Origin: Dictyoglomus turgidum DSM 6724
GTDB taxonomy: Bacteria > Dictyoglomota > Dictyoglomia > Dictyoglomales > Dictyoglomaceae
Length of the DNA stretch: 64,000 nucleotides
Assembly (NCBI RefSeq): GCF_000021645.1
Contig: NC_011661.1
Coordinates: forward strand, 404,723 to 468,722
Reading direction: 5' to 3'
This document shows positions 51,620 through 59,445 of this stretch, one piece after another (within the stretch, counting starts at the first letter, position 1; each line of letters starts with the position of its first letter). A program made the translations under genes and the position numbers. The notes beneath the pieces are model-generated. The model saw nothing but the letters and a program-made list of their open reading frames with translations. It was not told the DNA's origin and made no database searches.

Positions 51620-52651
51620 ATGAGATTTATAGATCTAAGAAGTGATACTGTTACAAAACCAACAGAAGAAATGCGTAAGGCCATGTATGAGGCAGAAGTT
51701 GGAGATGATGGATATGGAGAAGATCCTACAGTAAATTTATTAGAACAAAAAGCGGCAGAACTTTTAGGGAAAGAGGCAGGACTTTTTGTGGTATCGGGGA
51801 CTATGGGAAATCAAGTAGCTTTATTAACTTGGACTCGTCCTGGAGATGAAGTTATACTCGAATCAGAATCTCATATTTATTATTATGAGGCAGGAGGAAT
51901 GGCAGGAAATTCTGGGGTTCAACCATTTTTAATTGATGGGGAAGAGGGGGTAATGCCAATAGAAGAGATCGAAAAAGCCATAAGACCTAAGGGGAGGGTT
52001 TTTCCTAAAACATCCCTTATAGTTCTTGAAAATACTCATAATAGAGCTGGTGGGAAAGTTTTACCTCTTGAATATATGAAAGAGGTTTATGAAATAAGTA
52101 GAAAACATGATATTCCTATTCATCTTGATGGAGCAAGGATATTTAATGCGGCTATTTATTTAGGGATTCCTGCTAAGGAAATTGCAAAATATGCGGATTC
52201 AGTCATGTTTTGTCTTTCTAAGGGGCTTTCTTGTCCTATGGGATCAGTTCTTGTAGGGTCTAAGGAATTTATAGAGGAAGCAAGAAGAAAGAGGCAAAGG
52301 CTTGGTGGTGGATTAAGACAGGCTGGAGTAGTTGCTGCATGTGGGATTGTTGCTCTTGAGAGGATGATTGACAGATTAGTAGAGGATCATGAAAAAGCTC
52401 AAAATTTGTATAACTTTTTAAAGGATATAGAAATTTTTAGTGTTAAAAAGCCTGATACTAATATTTTAAAGGTGAGAATTAAAATTAATAAAAAAGCAAG
52501 AGAATTTTTAGAAGAGTTTAAAAAATATGGACTTCTTGCCACAAGTTTTGATGATGAAACTTTAAGGTTTGTAACTCACAAAGATGTATCCTTTGAGGAT
52601 ATAGAAAAGGCAAAGGAAATCATTTATAAAGTATGGGAAAGTATTAGTTGA
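51620..52651 (+). CDS. ltaE: L-threonine/L-allo-threonine aldolase
   Basis: A 343-aa fold-type I PLP enzyme: MRFIDLRSDTVTKPTEEMRKAM, VGDDGYGEDPTVNLLE, VVSGTMGNQVAL, LENTHNRAGGKVLPL, HLDGARIFNAA and the PLP lysine Lys201 in CLSKGLSCPMGS. All these are hallmark segments of low-specificity threonine aldolase, which splits threonine to glycine and acetaldehyde. TATAAT at 51577-51582 is a likely -10 for it, and SD GAAGGGAGTG precedes ATG. The promoter of the next gene overlaps its stop codon. Confidence 0.95.
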   Translation: MRFIDLRSDTVTKPTEEMRKAMYEAEVGDDGYGEDPTVNLLEQKAAELLGKEAGLFVVSGTMGNQVALLTWTRPGDEVILESESHIYYYEAGGMAGNSGVQPFLIDGEEGVMPIEEIEKAIRPKGRVFPKTSLIVLENTHNRAGGKVLPLEYMKEVYEISRKHDIPIHLDGARIFNAAIYLGIPAKEIAKYADSVMFCLSKGLSCPMGSVLVGSKEFIEEARRKRQRLGGGLRQAGVVAACGIVALERMIDRLVEDHEKAQNLYNFLKDIEIFSVKKPDTNILKVRIKINKKAREFLEEFKKYGLLATSFDDETLRFVTHKDVSFEDIEKAKEIIYKVWESIS

Positions 52652-52676
52652 CAGATAGCATTTTTAGTAGTATAGT
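52648..52676 (+). promoter_or_regulatory. Promoter of the polysaccharide deacetylase gene
   Basis: A perfect TTGACA (52648-52653), a 17-bp spacer and TATAGT (52671-52676). The -35 overlaps the ltaE stop codon. Confidence 0.8.
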
Positions 52677-52678
52677 TT

Positions 52679-52696
52679 TATAAAAACGTTTTTATA
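52679..52696. promoter_or_regulatory. 18-bp perfect palindrome at the transcription start, probable operator
   Basis: TATAAAAACGTTTTTATA is a perfect palindrome centred on CG, just 3 bp after the -10 hexamer. A further half-site, TACGTTTTTA, follows directly at 52697-52706. A CG-centred palindrome over +1 suggests repression by a LacI/GalR-type or similar dimeric regulator. Confidence 0.6.
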
Positions 52697-52723
52697 TACG
52701 TTTTTAAAAAGGGGAGGCTTGTT

Positions 52724-53431
52724 ATGAAAGGTCTTGTTGTGATTTTACTTTTTTCCTTGTTCTTTGTACCCTCTTTTGCTATCCAGGAATATCCCAAACC
52801 AGACAAGCTTTGTGCTTTAACCTTTGATGATGGGCCTGACGCAAGACTTACTCCAAGGGTACTTGACAAGCTTGAGAAATACAATGTGGTTGCCACCTTT
52901 TTCTTAGTAGGACAAAGGATAAACAGTAGTGTAAAACCTGTCCTTGACAGAATGGTAGCCATGGGATGTGAGTTTGGAAACCATTCTTGGGACTATAACC
53001 CCATGGACAAAATGGATCCTGAGATGATTAAAGAGTACATAAAAAGGACTAATGAAACTATACAGGCATATACAGGAAAGGTTCCTCAGTTTTTCCGTCC
53101 CCCAAATCTTGCCGTATCAAGGACCATGTTTGATGTGATTGACATGCCTTTTGTAAGTGGAGTTCTTGGTTTTGATTGGGCAGGTTGCGATAGAACTCCT
53201 GAAAATATTGCCAATAATGTTTTAAAAGGCATAAAAGATGGTGCCATCATACTTTTACATGACGTACAGCCAGAGCCCCATCCAACGCCTGAGGCTTTAG
53301 ACATCTTAATCCCAGCTCTCAAGAAAATGGGTTATGAATTTGTCACTTTAACTGAGCTTTTTAAGAGGAAAGGAGTAGATCCTAAAGATCCAAAATATAA
53401 ATATAAGCTTTGGGTCTATGTAGAGCCATAA
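52724..53431 (+). CDS. Secreted polysaccharide deacetylase-family protein (CE4) with altered zinc motif
   Basis: A 235-aa NodB-fold protein with signal peptide (MKGLVVILLFSLFFVPSFA). Motif 1 LTFDDGPD has the catalytic and zinc-binding aspartates. Motif 3 is RPPN, and motif 5 LLHDV has the catalytic His. In motif 2 the expected HSxxH reads HSWDY, so the second zinc-binding His is Tyr. The enzyme would remove acetyl groups from xylan, chitin or peptidoglycan; the substitution makes activity uncertain. It has its own promoter, a palindromic operator and a terminator. Confidence 0.85.
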   Translation: MKGLVVILLFSLFFVPSFAIQEYPKPDKLCALTFDDGPDARLTPRVLDKLEKYNVVATFFLVGQRINSSVKPVLDRMVAMGCEFGNHSWDYNPMDKMDPEMIKEYIKRTNETIQAYTGKVPQFFRPPNLAVSRTMFDVIDMPFVSGVLGFDWAGCDRTPENIANNVLKGIKDGAIILLHDVQPEPHPTPEALDILIPALKKMGYEFVTLTELFKRKGVDPKDPKYKYKLWVYVEP

Positions 53432-53460
53432 AGGCAAGGTAGGGGAAATTTAGGAAAGGG

Positions 53461-53496
53461 AGGGAGAGAGGTTTTATCCTCTCTCCCTATATTTTT
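53461..53496 (+). terminator. Intrinsic terminator after the deacetylase gene
   Basis: AGGGAGAGAGG pairs with CCTCTCTCCCT around a 6-nt loop, followed by ATATTTTTATTTT. It lies between convergent genes, but the T-run favours the plus direction. Confidence 0.85.
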
Positions 53497-55378
53497 ATTT
53501 TACTTCTTCTAACTTAACTTCTTTTAAGTAAACTTTTCCTATAGCGGGATTTGCTGTTTTTCCAAGCTCAAAGGAGAGATTTGCCCTTGGATCTTGAGTG
53601 TTGTTGAAAGTGAATTCAAGAGTAAAGGTTTGCCAATCAGTAGTGAGATTATAACTTTGGTTAGCATATAGAGCATAAGTTGTTGGATTCAAGAATTTTA
53701 CATTTATATCTCTTGGATTTTCTGCCTTTGCCTGGAAGGTTAATCTATAAGTCTTTCCTGCAGAAAGTCCTACCCATTGGTTAAACTGGACATGCCAAGA
53801 CTCCCATCCTGTATCTTGCACATCTACTATTGCCATCTTATTTGTGGTATCAATATTTGCGGATGCGGTTCCACCCATGCCATAAGGTGATCCATACCAT
53901 AAGAACCAATCGTCGGGCCAATTTTGTTGATCGTTTGTGAATGGATATTCAAAGCTTCCATTATTTACTTCTTCCATGGTTACCCCTTTGTATACCTTGA
54001 TGTAGTCTACGTACATTTTCTGTGGAAATACAGTGGTGTCATCAGGATATCCAGGCCAATAACCACCCACTGCTACATTCATTATTATGAAGAATGGGTG
54101 ATCAAATACCCAATTTCCATAAAGTTCAATTTCTGGTCTTGTAATGGTGAAGAATTTCTGATCATCCACATACCATGATATTCCAATGGGATCCCATTCT
54201 ATTGCAAAGATGTGGAAATCCTGGGAGAAATCTCCAGAAGGAAGAGTATAATTACTTCCTTTTCCACTTGCTCCAGAATATCCTGGACCATGTACTGTGC
54301 CATAGACTTTGTTAGGTTCGTGACCTAAAAGCTCCATTACATCTATCTCACCACAATTGGGCCAACCTACAGTGGTGATATCCTCACCAAGAAGCCATAA
54401 AGCAGGCCATATTCCTTTTCCTTTTGGAAGTTTTGCTCTAAATTCTATCCTTCCAAATTTCACATTAAACTTTCCTTGGGTTTTCATTCTTGCGGAGGTG
54501 TAATTGTATGAGCCATATTGGTCAGTGACACTTTCCTGTTTTGCTTCTATAACCAATACTCCGTTATCCACATATGCATTTTCTTGCTTGTAATATTCAA
54601 GTTCTCCGTTGCCCCATCCGGGAATGCCATTTGCCTGTCCGTTTCCAATCTCAAAGCTCCATATATTTTCATTTATTGATGTACTGTCAAAGTTCTCTTC
54701 CCAAACTGTCGCATACCAATACTTTTGTCCTAAGGCTGGTGGAGGTGCAGGAGGTTCTGCAGTACCAACCTTTATAAGTTTTACGTTATCAATATAAATA
54801 GTTCCATCATCTTGACCAAGTTGAAATTCAAACCTTGCGTTTTCGTCAGTTTCATAAACCATCTTAAATTGGAAAGTATAGGTTTGTCTTGTAGTAGTAA
54901 TATTTATGGCATAGCCTCCCGATTGATCTACTTGCCCTGATGGACCTGGATTGTATGGGGTCCATCCTTTATATCCGTTTGCTCCTACCTTAACTCCAAT
55001 CTTTCTATTTTTACTTGCCCATGCATCGAAGCTTACCTCATAGATCCCTAAGTACTCAACTTTAATTGGGGATTGCAATACTTGTACCGACCAACTATTG
55101 GGTCCTCCATTAGTTATGTCAACCTTTAATACTCCATTTTCTACTTTTCCTGTGGCTTGCGCACCATCTCCAATCCTAAAAAGCCATGTTCCTTGTGTAT
55201 CAAAATCACCATTGGGAAGTTCTGGATAGCTCTCACTTATATAAATTAATGGTTTTGAAAAATCTCCATTTTGAAGAATGTTTTGTTCTGTGACAGGTGG
55301 AGTTTGGGGCTTTGGGGCGCAGCCTGTAATAAATAATATCATTAAGGTAAGAAGGAGAAAAGAGAAATATTTTCTCAT
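53495..55378 (-). CDS. Modular lipoprotein laminarinase: CBM - GH16 - CBM
   Basis: A 627-aa protein anchored by the lipobox ITGC near residue 20. Residues about 35-200 are a CBM4/9-like beta-sandwich (NGDFDTQGTWLFRIGDGA, WSVQVLQSPIKVEYLGIYEVSFDAWA). Residues about 215-455 are GH16 with the active site GEIDVMELLG: nucleophile Glu344, Asp346 and acid/base Glu349. Residues 460-627 form a second CBM4/9-like domain. The GH16 type (FHIFAIEWDPIGISWYVDDQ) is endo-1,3(4)-beta-glucanase. It would cut laminarin or mixed-linkage glucan at the cell surface. The leader holds a GAAAGGAGG element at 55455. Confidence 0.93.
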   Translation of the reverse strand: MRKYFSFLLLTLMILFITGCAPKPQTPPVTEQNILQNGDFSKPLIYISESYPELPNGDFDTQGTWLFRIGDGAQATGKVENGVLKVDITNGGPNSWSVQVLQSPIKVEYLGIYEVSFDAWASKNRKIGVKVGANGYKGWTPYNPGPSGQVDQSGGYAINITTTRQTYTFQFKMVYETDENARFEFQLGQDDGTIYIDNVKLIKVGTAEPPAPPPALGQKYWYATVWEENFDSTSINENIWSFEIGNGQANGIPGWGNGELEYYKQENAYVDNGVLVIEAKQESVTDQYGSYNYTSARMKTQGKFNVKFGRIEFRAKLPKGKGIWPALWLLGEDITTVGWPNCGEIDVMELLGHEPNKVYGTVHGPGYSGASGKGSNYTLPSGDFSQDFHIFAIEWDPIGISWYVDDQKFFTITRPEIELYGNWVFDHPFFIIMNVAVGGYWPGYPDDTTVFPQKMYVDYIKVYKGVTMEEVNNGSFEYPFTNDQQNWPDDWFLWYGSPYGMGGTASANIDTTNKMAIVDVQDTGWESWHVQFNQWVGLSAGKTYRLTFQAKAENPRDINVKFLNPTTYALYANQSYNLTTDWQTFTLEFTFNNTQDPRANLSFELGKTANPAIGKVYLKEVKLEEVK

Positions 55379-55454
55379 TTTTTATTCCCCCTTTACTTAA
55401 AGTTTGGGAGTCAAATAAGAGCTAATTTGTTTTAGTGAATTCTGTTTACCTTAT

Positions 55455-55464
55455 CCCTCCTTTC
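55455..55464 (-). promoter_or_regulatory. SD-like leader element before the laminarinase gene
   Basis: GAAAGGAGGG (minus strand) lies 77 nt upstream of the start codon. No ATG, GTG or TTG follows at SD distance, and the real SD, AAGGGGG, is separate. The first nine bases are the same as I remember for the mRNA-stabilising STAB-SD of Bacillus cry3A. Confidence 0.45.
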
Positions 55465-55503
55465 TTTGTTTGATTTCAGAAAATAACAAATTCTTTTAAT
55501 ATT

Positions 55504-55533
55504 AGTTTAAAACTAAGTAAATATTGTTGTCAA
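55504..55533 (-). promoter_or_regulatory. Promoter candidate of the laminarinase gene
   Basis: On the minus strand TTGACA (55528-55533) and TAAACT (55504-55509) are 18 bp apart. This would give a leader of about 120 nt containing the SD-like element at 55455-55464. Confidence 0.5.
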
Positions 55534-55562
55534 TAAGGGGTTAAACCGATTACAGTATAGGT

Positions 55563-55886
55563 TTATTCTTTTTTTCTAAGTTTTACCGCAGTTCCATATG
55601 CCAAAATTTCTGCAACTCCTTGCATAATTTGAGTTGTACCAAACCTCACCCCTATTACTGCGTCAGCGCCTAATCTTTTTGCCTCCTCAATCATCCTATC
55701 TAATGCCTGTTCTCTTGCCTCTCCAATTAATTTTGTGTATTCTACAACCTCACCACCTACTAAATTCCTAAAACTTGCCAATATATCCTTTCCCACATTT
55801 CTTGCTCTTGCAGTGCTTCCTCTCGCAATTCCTAAAATTTCAGATACCTCGTATCCAGGAATATAATCAGTTGTAGTAATAATCAT
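55563..55886 (-). CDS. YbjQ/UPF0145-family protein
   Basis: A 107-aa protein, complete for this family: MIITTTDYIPGYEVSEILGIARGSTARARN, FRNLVGGEVVEYTKLIGEAREQALDRMIEEA and LGADAVIGVRFGTTQIMQGVAEILAYGTAVKL. The family forms pentameric rings; its function is not established, though heavy-metal binding has been suggested. It lies 15 bp downstream of a small membrane protein gene, also minus strand, so they may be co-transcribed after tRNA-Leu. Confidence 0.92.
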   Translation of the reverse strand: MIITTTDYIPGYEVSEILGIARGSTARARNVGKDILASFRNLVGGEVVEYTKLIGEAREQALDRMIEEAKRLGADAVIGVRFGTTQIMQGVAEILAYGTAVKLRKKE

Positions 55887-55901
55887 CTATCTTCAACCCC
55901 C

Positions 55902-56105
55902 TTACCATTTTATGTCTTTATACTTTTCTTCTTCTCTCTTACTTTTAATTCTCTCTTTTAAAACTTTTATGAAGAGGAGACCAAAGGCTAAAATCAAAAG
56001 GAGGCTAATCATACCTACTGGAAATGCCATTATAGAACCAACGATTATTAAGAGAAGCCATACTATCACAATGATAGAAAGAATAATGTAAGCAATTTTC
56101 TCCAT
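55902..56105 (-). CDS. Small membrane protein of unknown function
   Basis: A 67-aa protein: two hydrophobic stretches (IAYIILSIIVIVWLLLIIVGSIMAF and GMISLLLILAFGLLFIKVL) followed by a highly charged tail (KERIKSKREEEKYKDIKW). The open frame extends upstream through the tRNA-Leu gene, which cannot be coding, so ATG 56105, with GGGGG 9 nt upstream, is the start. I do not recognise a family. Adjacent to the YbjQ-family gene. Confidence 0.7.
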   Translation of the reverse strand: MEKIAYIILSIIVIVWLLLIIVGSIMAFPVGMISLLLILAFGLLFIKVLKERIKSKREEEKYKDIKW

Positions 56106-56125
56106 CTCTGAACCCCCATGAAAAT

Positions 56126-56212
56126 TGGTGCGGATGGGGGGACTTGAACCCCCACGGGGTTTTACCCCACAAGATCCTGAATCTTGCGCGTCTGCCATTC
56201 CGCCACATCCGC
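56126..56212 (-). tRNA. tRNA-Leu, anticodon CAG
   Basis: An 87-nt gene with encoded CCA end. The acceptor GCGGATG pairs with CATCCGC (discriminator A), the D-arm begins GCGGAATGGCAGACGC, the anticodon stem CAAGA/TCTTG carries loop TTCAGGA, and the long variable arm TGGGGTAAAACCCCG is the class II type expected for leucine. The T-arm TGGGGGTTCAAGTCCCCCC is intact. Confidence 0.96.
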
Positions 56213-56234
56213 AAAATTTTTCTTTTATATTTTA

Positions 56235-57182
56235 TCAAATTTTAGAAAGAAGTACCATGTATAAAGGCATTATCACAACACTAAATAAAGTAGTGTATGT
56301 AATCATGCTTACTGCAAACTCATAGTCTCCCCCATACATTCTTGCCACAATAGAAGAGTTTACCATAACAGGCATTGCAGACATAATTATGAATACATCC
56401 CTCATAAGCTTAGGAATAGGGATAAAAAATTCTAAAATTATTACAAGAACTGGAGTAATTAAAAATCTTCCTAAAAAGGTTAGAATAGCATCCTTATCAA
56501 GTTTAAATTTCTCAAAGCCCATGTGGTACATTGTTATACCCACATAAAATAAAGAGAGAGGAGTAGTAAGGTTGCCAATTAGTTTGAAGCTATCAAATAA
56601 AAATTTGGGAGGTTTAAAATCTATTAAAACTATTACAACACCTATTAAGAATCCAATAAAGGGGGGATTAAAGATCCTCTTTAATAAAACTAAGCTTAAG
56701 ATCTTTTCTCTTTTTTCTTGAGTATCCAAGATAATCCCATAAACTCCAAAGCTCCACCATATGGTAGTATTCGCCATGTAGTAGAGAAGGGTATAAGGTG
56801 TAGCAATATCTCCAAAAAGAGCTTGGGACATGGGAAGCCCTATAAAAATAGAGTTAGAAAGAGAGAAGATTCCTGCTAAAAGTCCTCTCCTTCCTTTTCT
56901 TGTTTTAAAGATTATGGCTAAAAGGTATCCCAAAAAGTAGGATATAAGGATTGATAAAAATGGAATAATAAGTCCTTTTGCAGAAGAAATAAGGTCATTT
57001 TTTGTGAAAAAAGAAGAGATATTTACAATCATGCTTAGAGGAAGACTGAGATTTAAGACTATTTTGGCAAAAAGATCTGCGGTTTTTCCCTCAAACCATT
57101 TTTTATGGGTGAGTATATATCCTATGGCTATAATAATAACTATTTCTAATACTCCTTGTAGAGCAGAGAAAAATACCCTCAT
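56235..57182 (-). CDS. Auxin efflux carrier (AEC) family permease
   Basis: A 315-aa protein with about ten membrane helices in two inverted halves: IIAIGYILTHKKWF, LNLSLPLSMIVNI, SNSIFIGLPMSQALFGD, LTTPLSLFYVGITMY and the closing FIIMSAMPVMVNSSIVARMYGGD. AEC transporters move organic acids such as malate, malonate or lactate, or amino-acid-like anions; the substrate here is unknown. It stands alone 22 bp upstream of tRNA-Leu on the same strand. Confidence 0.88.
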   Translation of the reverse strand: MRVFFSALQGVLEIVIIIAIGYILTHKKWFEGKTADLFAKIVLNLSLPLSMIVNISSFFTKNDLISSAKGLIIPFLSILISYFLGYLLAIIFKTRKGRRGLLAGIFSLSNSIFIGLPMSQALFGDIATPYTLLYYMANTTIWWSFGVYGIILDTQEKREKILSLVLLKRIFNPPFIGFLIGVVIVLIDFKPPKFLFDSFKLIGNLTTPLSLFYVGITMYHMGFEKFKLDKDAILTFLGRFLITPVLVIILEFFIPIPKLMRDVFIIMSAMPVMVNSSIVARMYGGDYEFAVSMITYTTLFSVVIMPLYMVLLSKI

Positions 57183-57494
57183 AACTTCCTCCGTTTTTTT
57201 TAATAAAGAATAACACAGATTGTTTTTTTAACTAAGATGAAAAACTTAAATTTGAAGTATGTAATATAGCTTTGCTCCTTTCATACATGTTGCAATTTTG
57301 TGTTTTGAACAAGCCTTGCTTATTTTCATTGGGAAGCCTTTTTAGGAGGGAGTCTGATCTTATTACTGCAAGTAAAGAAAATTTTCTAAGGAAAATTTAA
57401 GCTTCTTCTAAATCTCCTTTAAGAGTGTCCATTTACAATTAAAACCGAACTCAAGGGAAACCTTGAGAAAAAAATAAAAAGTGGAGGTGGTATC
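57183..57494. other. Intergenic region with one leader hairpin
   Basis: No ORF or known RNA family is recognised. CTCAAGG (57450-57456), a GAAA tetraloop and CCTTGAG (57461-57467) form a compact hairpin 15 nt before the SD of the next gene, followed by A-rich sequence. It may stabilise the mRNA leader. No clear promoter could be placed. Confidence 0.4.
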
Positions 57495-57938
57495 ATGAAG
57501 TTTAAAGGATTTGCAGTTTTGAGTTTAGTGATTTTAGGATTGCTTTCCTTAGCTTATGCTTATGGCCCTAGGTTTGGAGGATATCTTGCTCAAACTAATG
57601 TACAACTTACCAAAATATCGGGTACAGTTAGTAAAATACTAAATACTCCTGCGTTGACAATAACAGTAAAGACAGCAAGTGGAGATAAAGAAGTAATTCT
57701 TGGACCCGCATGGCTACAGATAAAGGAACTGAAAGTAGGAAGCAAGATAGAGATAGAAGGATTTGAGTCTCCAGTAAGCAAGAATTTTAAAGCAGTTAAA
57801 GTTGTAGTGGATGGAAAAGAAGTTTTGAATTTATCAAAGAGTGTAAGTTATGGAAATCCAGGCTTTGGTAGTCCAAGAGGAAGAAGAGGTTTTAAAAATT
57901 ATCAAAATTGTCCATGTTTAAGTTTACAGACTAATTAA
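57495..57938 (+). CDS. Secreted OB-fold-like protein of unknown function
   Basis: A 147-aa protein with a signal peptide (MKFKGFAVLSLVILGLLSLAYA). A compact all-beta domain at residues 40-110 (ISGTVSKILNTPALTITVKTASG, EVILGPAWL, GSKIEIEGFESP, FKAVKVVVDG) resembles bacterial OB-fold proteins that occur near metal and redox genes. The tail is rich in Gly, Arg and Asn and ends with a CPC motif (NCPCLSLQTN), a possible metal or haem site. Neither family nor ligand can be named. SD GTGGAGGTGG is strong, and a terminator follows. Confidence 0.65.
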   Translation: MKFKGFAVLSLVILGLLSLAYAYGPRFGGYLAQTNVQLTKISGTVSKILNTPALTITVKTASGDKEVILGPAWLQIKELKVGSKIEIEGFESPVSKNFKAVKVVVDGKEVLNLSKSVSYGNPGFGSPRGRRGFKNYQNCPCLSLQTN

Positions 57939-57964
57939 AGAATAAAAATGAATTACAATTCTTT

Positions 57965-57996
57965 GGGGAAGCCTAAAAAGCTTCCCCTTTTTTTTA
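57965..57996 (+). terminator. Intrinsic terminator after the OB-fold protein gene
   Basis: GGGGAAGC pairs with GCTTCCCC around a 7-nt loop, followed by eight T. It sits between convergent genes. Confidence 0.9.
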
Positions 57997-58347
57997 ATTT
58001 TCAGAGAGAGCTTTTTTAATAGTAGAAATTGCCTCTTCGGTATTCATGTTTCTTATATCCACACCTACATGTCTTGTTCTATCAAAGCCTGCTTTTTCAA
58101 AAGCATCTCTAAACATTTTTGCTTGCATTTTAGGGTCACATCCTGCAATAACTAATTTTTCAATACTATCTCCATCTTTTACAAAAGTTGAAAGGAAATT
58201 GTCTCCATCATCAGCACAAAGCTGAGGATGAATAGCTACAAAATCAATAAGTCCCTCTCTCCTTAAAGTATTTGCTATCTCAAAAATGTTCATGTTCTGA
58301 AAAGATGGACAGGTTCCTTGACATACACAAAGAAGAAGTCCCTTCAT
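57994..58347 (-). CDS. HdrA-like cysteine-motif domain protein, free-standing
   Basis: A 117-aa protein. LLCVCQGTCPSFQNMNI, AIHPQLCADDGDNFLS and LVIAGCDPKMQAKMF resemble segments found in heterodisulfide-reductase subunit A and related proteins, where they bind an Fe-S cluster or handle sulfur. There is no FAD domain, so it is an isolated module. It overlaps the ferredoxin gene by 4 bp and is the last gene of the ArsR-controlled cluster. A role as electron or sulfur carrier is inferred. Confidence 0.65.
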   Translation of the reverse strand: MKGLLLCVCQGTCPSFQNMNIFEIANTLRREGLIDFVAIHPQLCADDGDNFLSTFVKDGDSIEKLVIAGCDPKMQAKMFRDAFEKAGFDRTRHVGVDIRNMNTEEAISTIKKALSEN

Positions 58348-58580
58348 TGTAGTTCACCTCCATCGGTCATAATTTTTACTTTATCTCCTACAAAACTTAT
58401 TGCTCCCGTAGGGCATGCACCTTTTAAGCATCCCTTACAAAAATCTACACATTCTTCTGGTCTTACTACTATAGGTTTTTTATCTTTTACATCGTAAACT
58501 CCATGTGGACAAAAGTTTACGCAAGCAAGACAACCTATACATTTTTCATAATTAATAACAGGATACCAAGTTTTGGACAT
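58344..58580 (-). CDS. Ferredoxin-type protein with two [4Fe-4S] motifs, one unusual
   Basis: A 78-aa protein. The first motif, CIGCLACVNFCP, is standard. The second, CVDFCKGCLKGACP, has the spacing C-x3-C-x2-C-x4-C instead of C-x2-C-x2-C-x3-C. That resembles ferredoxin domains in some ketoacid:ferredoxin oxidoreductase delta-like and Hdr-related proteins. It probably passes electrons to the HdrA-like partner encoded with a 4-bp overlap. It is the middle gene of the cluster. Confidence 0.85.
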   Translation of the reverse strand: MSKTWYPVINYEKCIGCLACVNFCPHGVYDVKDKKPIVVRPEECVDFCKGCLKGACPTGAISFVGDKVKIMTDGGELQ

Positions 58581-58608
58581 GCTTTTTAACCTCCCTTTTT
58601 ATGAGTGT

Positions 58609-59013
58609 TTATTTATTTAAAACTTCCTTTGCAATTTTCTCTGCTATTCTTTCCACATCTTCATCATCAAAATCTAAAGTAGGAGCTTTTTCTATACCTT
58701 CTTTCGCTATGGTTATCTCGTATGTAGGCTCAATTCCCTGATTTCTTATTACTTTTGAGGCACATTCTAATTGACATCCATTTATAACTATTAATTTTCT
58801 TGCATTTTTAGCAATATTAATATGGACTTTTGAGCCTGCAGCTATGGCACTCAAACAGCACATTCTTGCTCCTTCATTTTCTTTTGTTAATTTAATTGCC
58901 ACTTCATTTCCTACTTGTCCTACCGAGGAGGCACCATCACAGGCCACTATAATGTCAAGATTTTCAGCTTCCGAAGCACAGTGTGGTAAAATTTGCCACC
59001 CACCCTTAGACAT
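58609..59013 (-). CDS. Putative zinc-binding DGC-domain protein
   Basis: A 134-aa protein of the DGC family: VACDGASSVGQVGNEVAIKL carries the DG-C signature in this variant order, GARMCCLSAIAAG has a Cys pair, and ARKLIVINGCQLECASKVI has two more. Seven cysteines in 134 residues suggest metal or Fe-S binding. DGC proteins are of unknown function and are often encoded near metal or sulfur redox genes. It is the second gene after the ArsR regulator, 25 bp apart, on the same transcript. Confidence 0.78.
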   Translation of the reverse strand: MSKGGWQILPHCASEAENLDIIVACDGASSVGQVGNEVAIKLTKENEGARMCCLSAIAAGSKVHINIAKNARKLIVINGCQLECASKVIRNQGIEPTYEITIAKEGIEKAPTLDFDDEDVERIAEKIAKEVLNK

Positions 59014-59038
59014 AACTCATCATCTCCTTTCAAAATTT

Positions 59039-59434
59039 TCATTTCACTGCTTTTGCTATTTCTGACCAACGAGGATCATTTACTCCTATTACGCACTTAT
59101 TTTCTTCCCTTAAAGATACCCTTAATTTTAAAAGCTCCATATTTCTTGAGATTAGTTCATTGGGAATACTTAAAACTGCTTTATATATATTTTTTAAAAA
59201 CTCATCTTCAGGATCTTTTATGGAATAAAGTACTCCTCTTCCTACTCTCTTTTCTTTTACTAGCCCTTCTTTTTTAAGGTCATTTAAATATTTGGAAGTA
59301 TTATAGTGAGACTCTTCAAGAGCATCGGCAATCTCGCAAACATAATACTCTTCTCCCATTTTAAGAAGAAGAGAAAAAACTTTTAATCTTTTTTCTTCGG
59401 AAAGGACTTTAAATATCCTCTCATATCTTTCCAT
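59039..59434 (-). CDS. ArsR-family winged-helix regulator
   Basis: A 131-aa protein with ArsR winged helix: ERIFKVLSEEKRLKVFSLLLKMGEEYYVCEIADALEESHYNTSKYLNDLKKEGLVKEKRVGRGVLYSI. Cys at residue 33 (YYVCEIA) occupies the ELCVCDL-like position that binds arsenite or metals in ArsR, but only one cysteine is there. The C-terminal part has another (NKCVIG). It is the first gene of the minus-strand cluster, and the inverted repeat at 59446-59483 overlaps its promoter, so autorepression is expected. The inducer is unknown. Confidence 0.88.
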   Translation of the reverse strand: MERYERIFKVLSEEKRLKVFSLLLKMGEEYYVCEIADALEESHYNTSKYLNDLKKEGLVKEKRVGRGVLYSIKDPEDEFLKNIYKAVLSIPNELISRNMELLKLRVSLREENKCVIGVNDPRWSEIAKAVK

Positions 59435-59445
59435 TTATAACCCTC

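Noticed and set aside
56005-56238. Open frames through the tRNA-Leu locus
   Set aside because: The tRNA cloverleaf is complete with encoded CCA; peptides reading through it are accidental.
57183-57494. Riboswitch upstream of the OB-fold protein gene
   Set aside because: Only one small tetraloop hairpin is evident and no known aptamer consensus could be matched.
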